64,000 nt of DNA from Terrabacter aerolatus (GTDB taxonomy: Bacteria > Actinomycetota > Actinomycetes > Actinomycetales > Dermatophilaceae), in NCBI RefSeq assembly GCF_007991735.1, contig NZ_BJYX01000002.1, positions 124,001-188,000 of the forward strand. The letters run 5' to 3'. The notes below the pieces were generated by a model. That model saw only the letters and a program-made list of their open reading frames with translations, was not told where the DNA came from and searched no databases. Shown here in pieces: positions 37,888 to 46,802 of the stretch. Positions within the stretch are counted from its first letter, which is position 1. The number at the start of each line of letters is the position of its first letter. The position numbers and the translations under genes are program-made.

Positions 37888-38985
37888 ATGACCCAGCTGT
37901 CCTTCGAGGTCACGCGCCGCGCCGACGCGACGTCGCCCGAGCGCATCGCCGAGGTCCTCGAGAACCCCGGCTTCGGCAAGACCTTCACCGACCACATGGT
38001 CGTCGCGACGTGGACCGCCGACGGCGGCTGGGGCGACGCGCAGGTCAAGCCCTACGGCCCCTTCCAGCTCGACCCCGCGGCGGCGGTGCTCCACTACGCC
38101 CAAGAGATCTTCGAGGGCATGAAGGCCTACCGTCACGCCGACGGCTCCATCTGGACCTTCCGCCCCGAGGCCAACGCGGCCCGCTTCGCCCGCTCGGCCC
38201 GCCGCCTTGCGCTCCCGGTGCTGCCCGAGGCGGACTTCATCGAGTCGCTGCGTCAGATCGTGTCCGTCGACCAGGCCTGGGTGCCGGCCGGCGACGCGGG
38301 GGAGAAGAGCCTCTACCTGCGACCGTTCATGTTCGCGTCCGAAGCGTTCCTCGGCGTGCGACCAGCCCAGCAGGTCACCTACTCCGTCATCGCCTCCCCG
38401 GCCGGCGCCTACTTCTCCGGCGGTCTCAAGCCGGTGACCCTGTGGATCTCCACCGACTACGCCCGCGCCGGCGAGGGTGGCACGGGCGCGGCCAAGTGCG
38501 GCGGCAACTACGCCAGCTCGCTCGCGGGCCAGCTCGAGGGCATCGAGCACGGCTGCGACCAGGCGGTCTTCCTCGACTCCTCGACGCACACGTACATCGA
38601 GGAGCTCGGGGGGATGAACCTCTTCATCGTCACCAAGGACGGGCGCATCGTCACGCCCGAGCTCACCGGCTCGATCCTCGAGGGGGTCACGCGCAGCTCG
38701 ATCCTCGAGATCGCCAAGGAGCTCGACCTCGAGCCGGAGGAGCGCCGCATCCCGATCCAGGAGTGGAAGGACGGCGCGGCCAACGGCGACATCGTCGAGA
38801 TCTTCGCGTGCGGCACGGCCGCGGTCGTGACGCCCGTCGGCGAGCTGCGCTGGGCCGGCGGCTCCGTCGACCACCGCCGCGAGGGCCACGAGGACCGCTA
38901 CGCCGAGGCCATCCGCAGCAAGCTCCTCGACATCCAGTACGGCCGCGCCGAGGACTCGCACGGTTGGCTGACCCGTCTCGTCTGA
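37888..38985 (+). CDS. ilvE: Branched-chain amino acid aminotransferase
   Basis: IlvE transfers the amino group from glutamate to the 2-oxo acids of valine, leucine and isoleucine, using PLP. It is a class IV aminotransferase of 365 residues, the long form seen in actinobacteria. HYAQEIFEGMKAYR, the PLP lysine in GAAKCGGNYA, EELGGMNLF and the C-terminal IFACGTAAVVTPVG are all recognisable. ATG 37888 follows GGAGG. The preceding 100 bp hold TAGCCT, so it can be transcribed independently of leuB. Confidence 0.95.
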   Translation: MTQLSFEVTRRADATSPERIAEVLENPGFGKTFTDHMVVATWTADGGWGDAQVKPYGPFQLDPAAAVLHYAQEIFEGMKAYRHADGSIWTFRPEANAARFARSARRLALPVLPEADFIESLRQIVSVDQAWVPAGDAGEKSLYLRPFMFASEAFLGVRPAQQVTYSVIASPAGAYFSGGLKPVTLWISTDYARAGEGGTGAAKCGGNYASSLAGQLEGIEHGCDQAVFLDSSTHTYIEELGGMNLFIVTKDGRIVTPELTGSILEGVTRSSILEIAKELDLEPEERRIPIQEWKDGAANGDIVEIFACGTAAVVTPVGELRWAGGSVDHRREGHEDRYAEAIRSKLLDIQYGRAEDSHGWLTRLV

Positions 38986-38998
38986 GCACGCCTCGCCG

Positions 38999-39853
38999 AT
39001 GGGGCCAGTGACGCGCGGGGCGACCCCCGGTCTGCCGGTGGGCGACCTCGACCCGCCCCGGCTCGTCGCCTCCGACCTCGACGGCACCCTGCTGCGCACG
39101 GACGGCTCCCTGTCCGGGCGGACGGCGGCTGCGTGGTCGGCGGCGACCCGGGCAGGCATCGAGACGGTCCTCGTCACGGCTCGCCCGCCGCGCTGGCTGC
39201 ACGGGCTCGAAGGGGTCGTCGGACCGCGTGGCACGGCGATCTGCGGCAACGGCGCCTTCGTGTACGAGGTGGCGACCCGCCGTGTCCTCGAGACGCACTG
39301 CTTCGACGGTGGCGCCGTCGACGAGCTCGTGGCCGACCTGCGGCGGGCCGTGCCCACGGTCACGTTCGCGGCGGAGCGGGTCAGTGGGCCCTTCGTGGCC
39401 GACGACTACCCCGACCCGCACCGCGACCGGGGCGCCGAGCGGGCCGTGCGCGGCTCGTGGCGCGAGATCGGGGCGGAGCCGGTGGGCAAGCTGCTCGCGC
39501 TGGCGCCGGAGCTGCCTCTCGAGGACTTCCTGGCGACGGTCGAGGACGTGCTCGGTGACCGTGGGCACCTGCACTTCTCGGGGGCACACGGTCTCGCCGA
39601 GATCAACGCCCCCGGCGTGACCAAGGCCGCCGGCCTCGAGCGGTGGGCGGCACGGCTCGGCATCGAGGCCTCGCAGGTGTGGGCCTTCGGGGACATGCCC
39701 AACGATCTGCCGATGCTGGCCTGGGCCGGGGTCGGGTGGGCCGTGGCGAACGGTCACGGCGACGTGCGTGCCGCGGCGGACCGCGAGTGCCCGCCGAACG
39801 ACGACGACGGCGTCGCGCAGGTGCTCGAGGCGATCCTCGACGCGTCACCGTAA
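38999..39853 (+). CDS. HAD superfamily hydrolase, Cof/YidA-like
   Basis: The 284-residue phosphatase of the HAD IIB type has the nucleophile motif ASDLDGTLL, an ICGNGAFVYE cap region and WAFGDMPNDLPML as the acidic motif IV. Its start ATG 38999 is 13 nt after ilvE, so it is probably co-transcribed; GTG 39008 is an alternative start and no clear ribosome site distinguishes them. Substrates of this group are sugar or nucleotide phosphates and cannot be predicted further. Confidence 0.86.
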   Translation: MGPVTRGATPGLPVGDLDPPRLVASDLDGTLLRTDGSLSGRTAAAWSAATRAGIETVLVTARPPRWLHGLEGVVGPRGTAICGNGAFVYEVATRRVLETHCFDGGAVDELVADLRRAVPTVTFAAERVSGPFVADDYPDPHRDRGAERAVRGSWREIGAEPVGKLLALAPELPLEDFLATVEDVLGDRGHLHFSGAHGLAEINAPGVTKAAGLERWAARLGIEASQVWAFGDMPNDLPMLAWAGVGWAVANGHGDVRAAADRECPPNDDDGVAQVLEAILDASP

Positions 39854-39935
39854 AGGTTTGATCCAGAACCATTGACGTCGCACTTTCACCGGTGGAGGAT
39901 GCCGAGCACCACTGGCAGCGGCGAACAAAGGTTTG
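39852..39935 (+). promoter_or_regulatory. Upstream region of the amine operon with AAAGGTTTG direct repeats
   Basis: AAAGGTTTG occurs at 39852-39860 and 39927-39935, in an AT-richer stretch. TTGACG (39872-39877) and GAGGAT about 17 nt later form a candidate sigma-70-type promoter between them. GGTTTGAT recurs, inverted, before the SDR gene (45057-45064). The repeats are candidate sites for the GntR regulator encoded in the operon. Confidence 0.45.
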
Positions 39936-39960
39936 CCGCGCGATGTTTGCGAGGTAGTGC

Positions 39961-41538
39961 ATGAGCGTTCCTCCGTCCACATCCGACACCGTGAAAGCCC
40001 GCGGGGTCAGCACCGAGTCCGCCGACGACGAGTCGATGCTCGCCGAGCTCGGGTACAAGCAGGAGCTCCACCGGGGCATGAGCGGCTTCTCGAACTTCGC
40101 CGTGTCCTTCTCGATCATCTCGATCCTGGCCGGCTGCATCACGACCTACTACCTGGCCATGGATGCCGGCGGCCCGCTCGCCATCAACACCGGTTGGCTC
40201 ATCTGCGGCGCGTTCGTGCTCTGCGTCGCCCTCGCCATGGCCGAGATCTGCTCGGTCTACCCGACGGCCGGCGGGCTCTACTGGTGGGCGGGTCGGCTCG
40301 CACGCAGCCGCAAGCGCGAGTGGGCATGGTTCGTCGGCTGGTTCAACTTCCTCGGCGAGGTCGCGGTGACGGCCTCCATCGACTACGGCGCCGCTCTCAC
40401 GTGGTCGGCCGTCTACACGATGATCACGGGCAACGCGCTCGGCCTGCCCCAGGTCTTCGTCATCTTCGCGGTGCTCCTGCTGCTGCACGCGCTGCTCAAC
40501 ACGTTCGGGGTCGACCTCGTCAAGATCCTCTCGTCGGTCAGCGCGTGGTGGCACGTCGTCGGCGTCGCGATCATCGTCGTGGCCCTCTGGGTCGCGCCGG
40601 TCCCGCACCAGTCGCTGTCGTGGACCTTCACGCACTACGTCAACAACACCGGCTTCCAGGGCACGGGCGGCGTCTTCGGCCTGCCGATCTACGCCTTCCT
40701 CGTCGGCCTGCTCATGGCGCAGTACACCCTGACGGGCTACGACGCCTCGGCCCACGTCGCCGAGGAGACGCGCAACGCCTCCATCGAGGCGCCCAAGGGC
40801 ATCGTGCGCAGCGTCTGGGTCTCGATCGTGGCCGGCTCGATCCTGCTCGTCTCCGTGACCGCGGCGATCCAGAACTACGACACCGCGCGCAAGGCGGCCG
40901 ACGCCAACGGGCTGCCGCCCGCCCAGATCTTCCTCGACGCGCTCGGGGAGCGACTCGGGGTGACGATGGTCGTCATCTGCGGCGTCGCGCAGTTCTTCTG
41001 CGGCATGGCGTCCGTCACGGCGAACTCGCGCATGTCGTACGCCTTCTCGCGTGACAACGCGCTGCCGGGCTCGCGGCTCTGGGCGCGGATCAACCCGCGC
41101 ACCGGCACGCCGACGAACTCGATCTGGCTGTGTGCCGCGCTGTCGTTCATCCTCACCGTGCCGGCGATCTGGAACACGACCGCCTTCTTCGCCGTCACGT
41201 CGGTGGCGGTCATCGGTCTCTACATCGCCTACGCGACGCCGATCCTGCTGCGGCGCCTCAACCCCGGCTTCCGCCAGGGCCGGTGGAGCCTCGGCCGGTG
41301 GAGCGCACCGATCGGCTGGATCGCCATCGTCTGGGTGGGCTTCATCGTCATCCTCTTCCTGCTGCCGCAGTACTCGCCCGGCACCCTCGGGGACCCGACG
41401 TTCAACTTCGCTCCGGTCACCGTCGTCGTCGTCGCGCTCTTCGCGCTGGGGTCGTGGTTCGCCGGAGGCCGCAAGCACTTCATGCGCGACGTCCCCGAGG
41501 GGCACGACACCAAGCCTGCGGCGGAGCTCCTGAGCTGA
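39961..41538 (+). CDS. APC family amino acid/amine permease
   Basis: The 525-residue transporter has about twelve membrane segments. The APC start GYKQELHRGMSGFSNFAVSF, AMAEICSVYPTAGGLYWWAG and ITGNALG/ANSRMSYAFSRDNALPGS regions are typical of the GABA/choline/ethanolamine-type branch. It opens a cluster with a GntR regulator, a glutamine-synthetase-like ligase, aldehyde dehydrogenase, SDR and gamma-glutamyl hydrolase, so its likely substrate is an amine such as putrescine or ethanolamine. The regulator gene begins one base after its stop codon. Confidence 0.88.
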   Translation: MSVPPSTSDTVKARGVSTESADDESMLAELGYKQELHRGMSGFSNFAVSFSIISILAGCITTYYLAMDAGGPLAINTGWLICGAFVLCVALAMAEICSVYPTAGGLYWWAGRLARSRKREWAWFVGWFNFLGEVAVTASIDYGAALTWSAVYTMITGNALGLPQVFVIFAVLLLLHALLNTFGVDLVKILSSVSAWWHVVGVAIIVVALWVAPVPHQSLSWTFTHYVNNTGFQGTGGVFGLPIYAFLVGLLMAQYTLTGYDASAHVAEETRNASIEAPKGIVRSVWVSIVAGSILLVSVTAAIQNYDTARKAADANGLPPAQIFLDALGERLGVTMVVICGVAQFFCGMASVTANSRMSYAFSRDNALPGSRLWARINPRTGTPTNSIWLCAALSFILTVPAIWNTTAFFAVTSVAVIGLYIAYATPILLRRLNPGFRQGRWSLGRWSAPIGWIAIVWVGFIVILFLLPQYSPGTLGDPTFNFAPVTVVVVALFALGSWFAGGRKHFMRDVPEGHDTKPAAELLS

Positions 41539-41539
41539 C

Positions 41540-42292
41540 ATGCCCGTGGTCAGGGGAGAGCGTCACCTCGCACTCACGGCGCTGCCGGACGCGGTGCTGC
41601 GGCCGGCGTCCGGCAACGCCTTCGAGAACACCGTCGAGCAGCTCGCCCGGGCGATCCGCCTGGGCGTGCTGTCCGACGGCGAGCAGCTCCCCCCGGAGCG
41701 CGATCTCGCCGAGCGCCTCGGCGTCAGCCGCACGACGTTGCGCGAGGCGATCGCGGCGCTGCGTGACTCAGGGCTCGTGACGACCAGACGAGGGCGCGGC
41801 GGCGGCACGACGGTGACGTATGCCGCTGAGGTCCCTGCGTCGTCGGCGAGCGTCGCGGGCACCTTCGTCCGCAGCGGCGCGGCCATGCTCGACGCGCTGA
41901 CCTTCCGGCGGGTCGTCGAGCCCGGCGCGGCGTGGCTCGCCGCGACCCAGCCGCTGGCCGGGGACCAGCGTGCCTGGCTCGGCGAGTGCCTGCGTGAGGT
42001 CGACGAGGCCCCGGACGCAGCCGCCCACCGGGTGGCCGACTCGCGCCTGCACCTGGCCATCGCGACCCTGTCCGGCTCGCCGATGCTCGTCGACGCCGTG
42101 ACGCGCGCCCAGGCGGCCCTGCACGACATGCTCATGGCGATCCCCGTGCTGCGCCGCAACATCGAGCACTCGAACACCCAGCACCACCAGGTCGTCGCCG
42201 CCGTCCTCGGCGGCGACGCGGAGCGTGCCCGGGCGGTGATGGAGGAGCACTGTGACGCGACCTCCGCACTGCTCCGCGGCCTCATCGGATAG
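41540..42292 (+). CDS. GntR/FadR family transcriptional regulator
   Basis: The 250-residue regulator has an N-terminal winged helix (LPPERDLAERLGVSRTTLREAIAAL) and a C-terminal FCD ligand domain with conserved Arg/His positions (ADSRLHLAIATLSG, EHSNTQHHQVVAAV). The FCD metal/carboxylate-binding type usually senses organic acids or amino acids. It is embedded in the amine operon and probably controls it, perhaps at the AAAGGTTTG repeats upstream of the permease gene. Confidence 0.88.
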   Translation: MPVVRGERHLALTALPDAVLRPASGNAFENTVEQLARAIRLGVLSDGEQLPPERDLAERLGVSRTTLREAIAALRDSGLVTTRRGRGGGTTVTYAAEVPASSASVAGTFVRSGAAMLDALTFRRVVEPGAAWLAATQPLAGDQRAWLGECLREVDEAPDAAAHRVADSRLHLAIATLSGSPMLVDAVTRAQAALHDMLMAIPVLRRNIEHSNTQHHQVVAAVLGGDAERARAVMEEHCDATSALLRGLIG

Positions 42293-42301
42293 GACGTGCA
42301 C

Positions 42302-43669
42302 ATGGCCAAACCACCGACACTGACCGTCGACCAGCTCCGCAGCGAGATCGAGGCGGGCGACATCGACACCGTCGTCGTGGCCTTCACCGACATGCAGGGC
42401 AGGCTGCAGGGCAAGCGCCTGCACGGGCACTACTTCCTCGACCACGTGCTCGAGGACGGCACCGAGGGGTGCAACTACCTGCTGGCCGTCGACGTCGACA
42501 TGAACACCGTCGACGGCTACGCCATGTCGTCGTGGGAGCGCGGCTACGGCGACATGTTCTTCGACCTCGACCTGGGCACGCTGCGCCGCACCCCGGGCAG
42601 CAAGAACTCGGCGACCGTCCAGTGCGACCTCACGTGGCTCGACGGGAGCGGCGCGGTCGTGCAGTCGCCGCGGTCGGTGCTCAAGGCGCAGGTCGACCGC
42701 GCCGCCGCTCTCGGGATGGCCGCGCACTGCGGCACCGAGCTCGAGTTCATCGTCTTCCAGGAGTCCTACGAGCAGGCCTGGGACGCCAACTACGTCGGCC
42801 TCACCCCGGCCAACCGCTACAACGTCGACTACTCGATCCTCGGCGGGGACCGCGTCGAGCCGCTGCTGCGCGAGATCCGCAACGAGATGTATGCCGCGGG
42901 CGCCGTCGTCGAGAGCGCCAAGGGGGAGTGCAACTACGGACAGCACGAGATCGGCTTCCTCTTCGACGAAGCCGTGCGCACGTGCGACAACCACGTCGTC
43001 TACCGCAACGCGGCGAAGGAGATCGCGGCCCACCACGCGCAGTCGCTGACCTTCATGGCCAAGTTCGACCAGCGCGAGGGCAGCTCGTGCCACATCCACC
43101 TGTCGCTGCGCGGGCTCGGTGGTGAGACCGTCTTCGTCGACGAGGACCGCGAGCACGGGCACAGCGCCATGTTCGAGCACTTCCTCGCCGGCATCCTGGC
43201 GACGCAGCGCGAGCTGACGTACTTCTACGCGCCGAACATCAACTCCTACAAGCGGTTCTCCTCGGCGAGCTTCGCGCCGACCACCGTCGCCTGGGGCCGT
43301 GACAACCGCACGTGCGCGCTGCGCGTCGTCGGTCACGGTGCCGGCCTGCGCGTCGAGAACCGCATCGGGGGCGGAGACCTCAACCCCTACCTCGCGGTGG
43401 CAGCGATGCTCGCCGGTGGCCTGCACGGCATCGAGCACGAGCTGTCGCTCGAGCCGGCCCTCGACGGCAACGCCTACACGTCGGACAAGCCGCATGTGCC
43501 CTCGACGCTGCAGGAGGCCCGAGACCTCCTCGCCGGATCGGCCGTCGCGCGGGCAGCCTTCGGCGACGAGGTCGTCGACCACTACGTCAACGCCGCCGAC
43601 GTGGAGACCACGGCCTTCAACGCCGCGGTCACCGACTGGGAGCGCAAGAGAGGATTCGAACGACTGTGA
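42302..43669 (+). CDS. Glutamine synthetase-like gamma-glutamylamine ligase
   Basis: The 455-residue member of the glutamine synthetase superfamily belongs to the branch that glutamylates amines (PuuA, GlnA3/GlnA4, IpuC). CGTELEFIVFQES, ECNYGQHEIGF, SSCHIHLSL and VENRIGGGDLNPYLAVAA mark the GS catalytic fold. AGGA at 42291 places the start at ATG 42302. Its neighbours (ALDH, hydrolase, permease) show it is catabolic rather than for ammonia assimilation. The precise amine (putrescine, other polyamines or ethanolamine) is undecided. Confidence 0.88.
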   Translation: MAKPPTLTVDQLRSEIEAGDIDTVVVAFTDMQGRLQGKRLHGHYFLDHVLEDGTEGCNYLLAVDVDMNTVDGYAMSSWERGYGDMFFDLDLGTLRRTPGSKNSATVQCDLTWLDGSGAVVQSPRSVLKAQVDRAAALGMAAHCGTELEFIVFQESYEQAWDANYVGLTPANRYNVDYSILGGDRVEPLLREIRNEMYAAGAVVESAKGECNYGQHEIGFLFDEAVRTCDNHVVYRNAAKEIAAHHAQSLTFMAKFDQREGSSCHIHLSLRGLGGETVFVDEDREHGHSAMFEHFLAGILATQRELTYFYAPNINSYKRFSSASFAPTTVAWGRDNRTCALRVVGHGAGLRVENRIGGGDLNPYLAVAAMLAGGLHGIEHELSLEPALDGNAYTSDKPHVPSTLQEARDLLAGSAVARAAFGDEVVDHYVNAADVETTAFNAAVTDWERKRGFERL

Positions 43670-45048
43670 GCACCACCAGCCAGACCCACGACGTCATCAA
43701 CCCGGCCACCGAGGAGGTCGTGCGCACCGTCGAGCTCGCCTCGCTGGAGCAGGCCGACGCCGCGATCGCCCGGGCGAGGGCAGCCGCCCCGGCATGGGCT
43801 GCCGTGGCACCCGCCGACCGTGCCCTGCTCCTGCGGCGGTTCTCCGACCTCGTCGGCGAGCACCAGGAACAGCTCGCCCTGCTCGAGGTCGAGAACGCCG
43901 GGCACACGATCGGCAACGCGAGGTGGGAGGCCGGCAACGTCCGCGACGTCCTCGCCTACTACTCCGGCGCTCCCGAACGGAACTTCGGCCGGCAGATCCC
44001 GGTCGCGGGTGGCATCGACGTCACGTTCCGGGAGCCGCTCGGCGTGGTCGGCATCATCGTGCCGTGGAACTTCCCCATGCCGATCGCCGGCTGGGGGTTC
44101 GCCCCGGCCCTGGCCGCCGGCAACACGGTCGTGCTCAAGCCGGCCGAGCTGACGCCGCTGACGGCCGTCCGTCTCGGCGAGCTGGCTCTCGAGGCCGGCA
44201 TCCCCGAGGGCGTCCTCACCGTCGTCCCCGGCCGGGGCTCGGTCGTGGGGGAGCGGTTCGTCACCCACCCCGACGTGCGCAAGGTCTGCTTCACCGGGTC
44301 GACGGCGGTGGGCCAGCGGATCATGCGAGGGGCCGCCGACCAGGTCAAGCGCGTCACGCTCGAGCTCGGCGGCAAGAGCGCCAACATCGTCTTCGCCGAC
44401 TCGGACCTCGAGCTCGCTGCGGCTCGCGCCCCCTACGGCGTCTTCGACAACGCCGGCCAGGACTGCTGCGCCCGCAGCCGGATCCTCGTGCAGCGCAGCG
44501 TGTTCGAGAGGTTCATGGAGCTCTTCGAGACAGCGGTGCGCGGCGTCGTCGTCACCGACCCCCGTGACGAGGCGGCCGAGATGGGCCCGCTCATCAGCGC
44601 CGGCCAGCGCGACACCGTGCGCTCCTACGTCGAGGACGCGACCGAGGACGTCGACGTGGCCTTCCGCGGCGACGCCCCGGAGGGCAGCGGCTACTGGTAC
44701 CCCGCGACGGTCGTCCTCCCGCGCTCGACGGCCGACCGCGTCTGGCAGGAGGAGGTCTTCGGCCCGGTCGTGGCGGTCATGCCCTTCGACGACGAGGCCG
44801 ACGCGGTCGCCAAGGCCAACGACACGGCATACGGCCTCTCGGGGTCGATCTGGACGCGCGACATCGGTCGCGGCCTGCGGGTGGCCCGAGGGGTCGAGGC
44901 CGGCAACCTGTCGGTCAACTCGCACAGCAGCGTCCGCTACTCGACGCCGTTCGGAGGCTTCAAGCAGAGCGGGATCGGGCGGGAGCTCGGACCCGACGCC
45001 CTCGACGCGTTCTCCGAGGTCAAGAACGTCTTCATCTCGACCGACTGA
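43666..45048 (+). CDS. Aldehyde dehydrogenase (PuuC-like)
   Basis: The 460-residue NAD(P)-dependent aldehyde dehydrogenase has VPWNFPMPIAGW, the NAD motif FTGSTAVGQRI, the general-base Glu in LELGGKSANIVF, and the nucleophile Cys within DNAGQDCCARSR. The doubled Cys at the active site is worth noting. GTG 43666 overlaps the ligase stop in GTGA. In gamma-glutamylated amine pathways this step converts a gamma-glutamyl aldehyde to the acid. Confidence 0.9.
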   Translation: MSTTSQTHDVINPATEEVVRTVELASLEQADAAIARARAAAPAWAAVAPADRALLLRRFSDLVGEHQEQLALLEVENAGHTIGNARWEAGNVRDVLAYYSGAPERNFGRQIPVAGGIDVTFREPLGVVGIIVPWNFPMPIAGWGFAPALAAGNTVVLKPAELTPLTAVRLGELALEAGIPEGVLTVVPGRGSVVGERFVTHPDVRKVCFTGSTAVGQRIMRGAADQVKRVTLELGGKSANIVFADSDLELAAARAPYGVFDNAGQDCCARSRILVQRSVFERFMELFETAVRGVVVTDPRDEAAEMGPLISAGQRDTVRSYVEDATEDVDVAFRGDAPEGSGYWYPATVVLPRSTADRVWQEEVFGPVVAVMPFDDEADAVAKANDTAYGLSGSIWTRDIGRGLRVARGVEAGNLSVNSHSSVRYSTPFGGFKQSGIGRELGPDALDAFSEVKNVFISTD

Positions 45049-45099
45049 CGGTCTCCATCAAACCGAACACGTAATCCACTGGGCTGGAAGGATATTCAC

Positions 45100-45867
45100 A
45101 TGGCAGGCAGGCTCGACGGCAAGGTCGCGGTCATCACGGGCGGGTGCTCGGGGATCGGTCTCGCGACGGTGCGTCGCTTCGCCGAGGAGGGCGCGAAGGT
45201 CGTCATCGGCGATCTCGACGAGGTGAACGGACCGCGCATCGCCGAGGAGGTCGGCGGCGCCTTCGTGCGTGTCGACGTGGTCAGCAAGGAGGACGTCGAC
45301 GCCCTCTTCCGCACGGCCAAGGAGACCTTCGGCTCGGTCGACATCGCCTTCAACAACGCGGGGATCAGCCCGCCCGAGGACGACTCCATCCTCGACACCG
45401 ACCTCGACGCCTGGCGCAAGGTCCAGGAGGTCAACCTCACGTCGGTCTACCTCTGCTGCAAGGCGGCGCTGCCCTACATGCTCGAGCAGGGCAAGGGCTC
45501 GATCATCAACACCGCGTCGTTCGTCGCCGTCATGGGGGCGGCCACGTCGCAGATCTCCTACAGCGCCAGCAAGGGCGGCGTGCTGTCCATGTCGCGCGAG
45601 CTCGGGGTCCAGTTCGCCCGCCAGGGGGTCCGCGTCAACGCGCTGTGCCCCGGGCCCGTCAACACCCCGCTGCTTCAGGAGCTCTTCGCCAAGGACGAGG
45701 AGCGTGCTGCGCGCCGCCTCGTGCACGTGCCCATGGGACGCTTCGGCGAGCCGGAGGAGATGGCCAACGCGGTGCTCTTCCTCGCGTCCGACGAGTCGAG
45801 CTTCATGACGGCCTCGACGTTCCTCGTCGACGGTGGCATCTCTGGCGCCTACGTCACACCGCTCTGA
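45100..45867 (+). CDS. Short-chain dehydrogenase/reductase (SDR)
   Basis: The 255-residue classical SDR has the cofactor motif TGGCSGIGLAT, NNAG, the catalytic Ser in INTASFV and YSASKGG for Tyr/Lys. An acidic residue at the end of beta-2 (GDLDE) suggests NAD(H) preference. A 51-bp AT-richer gap with AAGGATATTCAC precedes ATG 45100. In this operon it takes the place where Puu-type pathways use the FAD oxidase PuuB, which may mean that the substrate is an alcohol such as gamma-glutamylethanolamide. Confidence 0.9.
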   Translation: MAGRLDGKVAVITGGCSGIGLATVRRFAEEGAKVVIGDLDEVNGPRIAEEVGGAFVRVDVVSKEDVDALFRTAKETFGSVDIAFNNAGISPPEDDSILDTDLDAWRKVQEVNLTSVYLCCKAALPYMLEQGKGSIINTASFVAVMGAATSQISYSASKGGVLSMSRELGVQFARQGVRVNALCPGPVNTPLLQELFAKDEERAARRLVHVPMGRFGEPEEMANAVLFLASDESSFMTASTFLVDGGISGAYVTPL

Positions 45868-45904
45868 CGCGGACGCCAGGAAGAGGACGGGGCAGGAGGA
45901 GCGC

Positions 45905-46618
45905 ATGGGTCGGCCGGTCATCGGGATCACCGCCTACGTCGAGCGCGTGTCGTGGGGCAGCTGGGTCGACGTGCCCGGGGCTCTCGTGCCACACCGCTAC
46001 GTCCGTCAGGTCGAGGACGCCGGCGCCATCGCGGTGGTCATCCCGCCCCGTCCTGACGCCGACGACGGCACGGCGCTCGAGATCGTCGAGCGCCTCGACG
46101 GCATCGTCCTCGCCGGTGGTGTCGACGTGGCGCCCGAGCTGTACGCCGACGAGCGGCACGCCTCGGTCCAGGCCTCCCGCCCCGACCGGGACTCCACGGA
46201 GCTGGCGCTCGCGCGAGCGAGCGCCGAGGCCGACCTGCCGGTGCTCGGGATCTGCCGCGGGATGCAGGTGATGGCCGTCGCGGCGGGCGGGATGCTCGAG
46301 CAGCACGTGCCCGACCGCGTCGGCCACCACGACCACTCCCCGGCGCCGGCGACGTACGGCAACCACCCCGTGCGCACGGTGGCCGGCACGCGGCTGGCCG
46401 GCATCCTCGGCGAGCAGGTCGACGTGCCGAGCTACCACCACCAGTCGGTGCTGAGACACCCCGGCTACGTCGCCTCGGCCTGGGCCGGCGACGGCACGCT
46501 CGAGGCGATGGAGGACCCCGCGGCCTCCTTCCGCCTCGCCGTCCAGTGGCACCCGGAGGTGGGCACCGACCCGCGCCTCTTCCGCGCCCTCGTCGAGGCC
46601 GCGTTCGCCGCCCGATGA
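45905..46618 (+). CDS. Gamma-glutamyl-gamma-aminobutyrate hydrolase-like class I amidotransferase (PuuD family)
   Basis: The 237-residue protein has the glutamine-amidotransferase class I fold with nucleophile Cys in LGICRGMQ and the His/Glu pair in QWHPEVG. PuuD-type proteins hydrolyse the gamma-glutamyl bond of the oxidised product, releasing glutamate and the free acid. ATG 45905 follows AGGAGG directly; the open frame from 45833 overlaps the SDR gene and is not expected to be used. It ends the amine-catabolism operon. Confidence 0.88.
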   Translation: MGRPVIGITAYVERVSWGSWVDVPGALVPHRYVRQVEDAGAIAVVIPPRPDADDGTALEIVERLDGIVLAGGVDVAPELYADERHASVQASRPDRDSTELALARASAEADLPVLGICRGMQVMAVAAGGMLEQHVPDRVGHHDHSPAPATYGNHPVRTVAGTRLAGILGEQVDVPSYHHQSVLRHPGYVASAWAGDGTLEAMEDPAASFRLAVQWHPEVGTDPRLFRALVEAAFAAR

Positions 46619-46760
46619 CGGATGCCATCCGGCCGGGTCGAGGTGATGTCGGAGCCGGGGTGGGCCGCGGGACCACCTCGATCCGCGGGATGGGACGCCG
46701 GTCCCACGATCCGGACGTGGTGTTTCGCGGAGGTTTCGCGGGCCCTACCGTGGGCGTGTG

Positions 46761-46802
46761 ATGAAGCGACCCGTGCCCACCGGCACCCTCATTATCGAGT
46801 AG
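46761..46802 (+). CDS. cimA leader peptide MKRPVPTGTLIIE
   Basis: ATG 46761 (with in-frame GTG at 46758) encodes 13 residues including Leu-Ile-Ile with the codons CTC ATT ATC, then TAG. ATT is rare in this genome. TACCGT (46746-46751) lies 6-9 nt upstream, indicating a leaderless peptide. The isoleucine codons suit control of citramalate synthase, the entry to isoleucine synthesis. The preceding part of the gap (46619-46745) contains a direct repeat TTTCGCGG and no gene. Confidence 0.75.
   Translation: MKRPVPTGTLIIE

Noticed and set aside
39961-46618. Canonical putrescine (Puu) operon
   Set aside because: PuuB-type FAD oxidase is missing and an SDR is present, so I left the substrate open and used no puu gene symbols.
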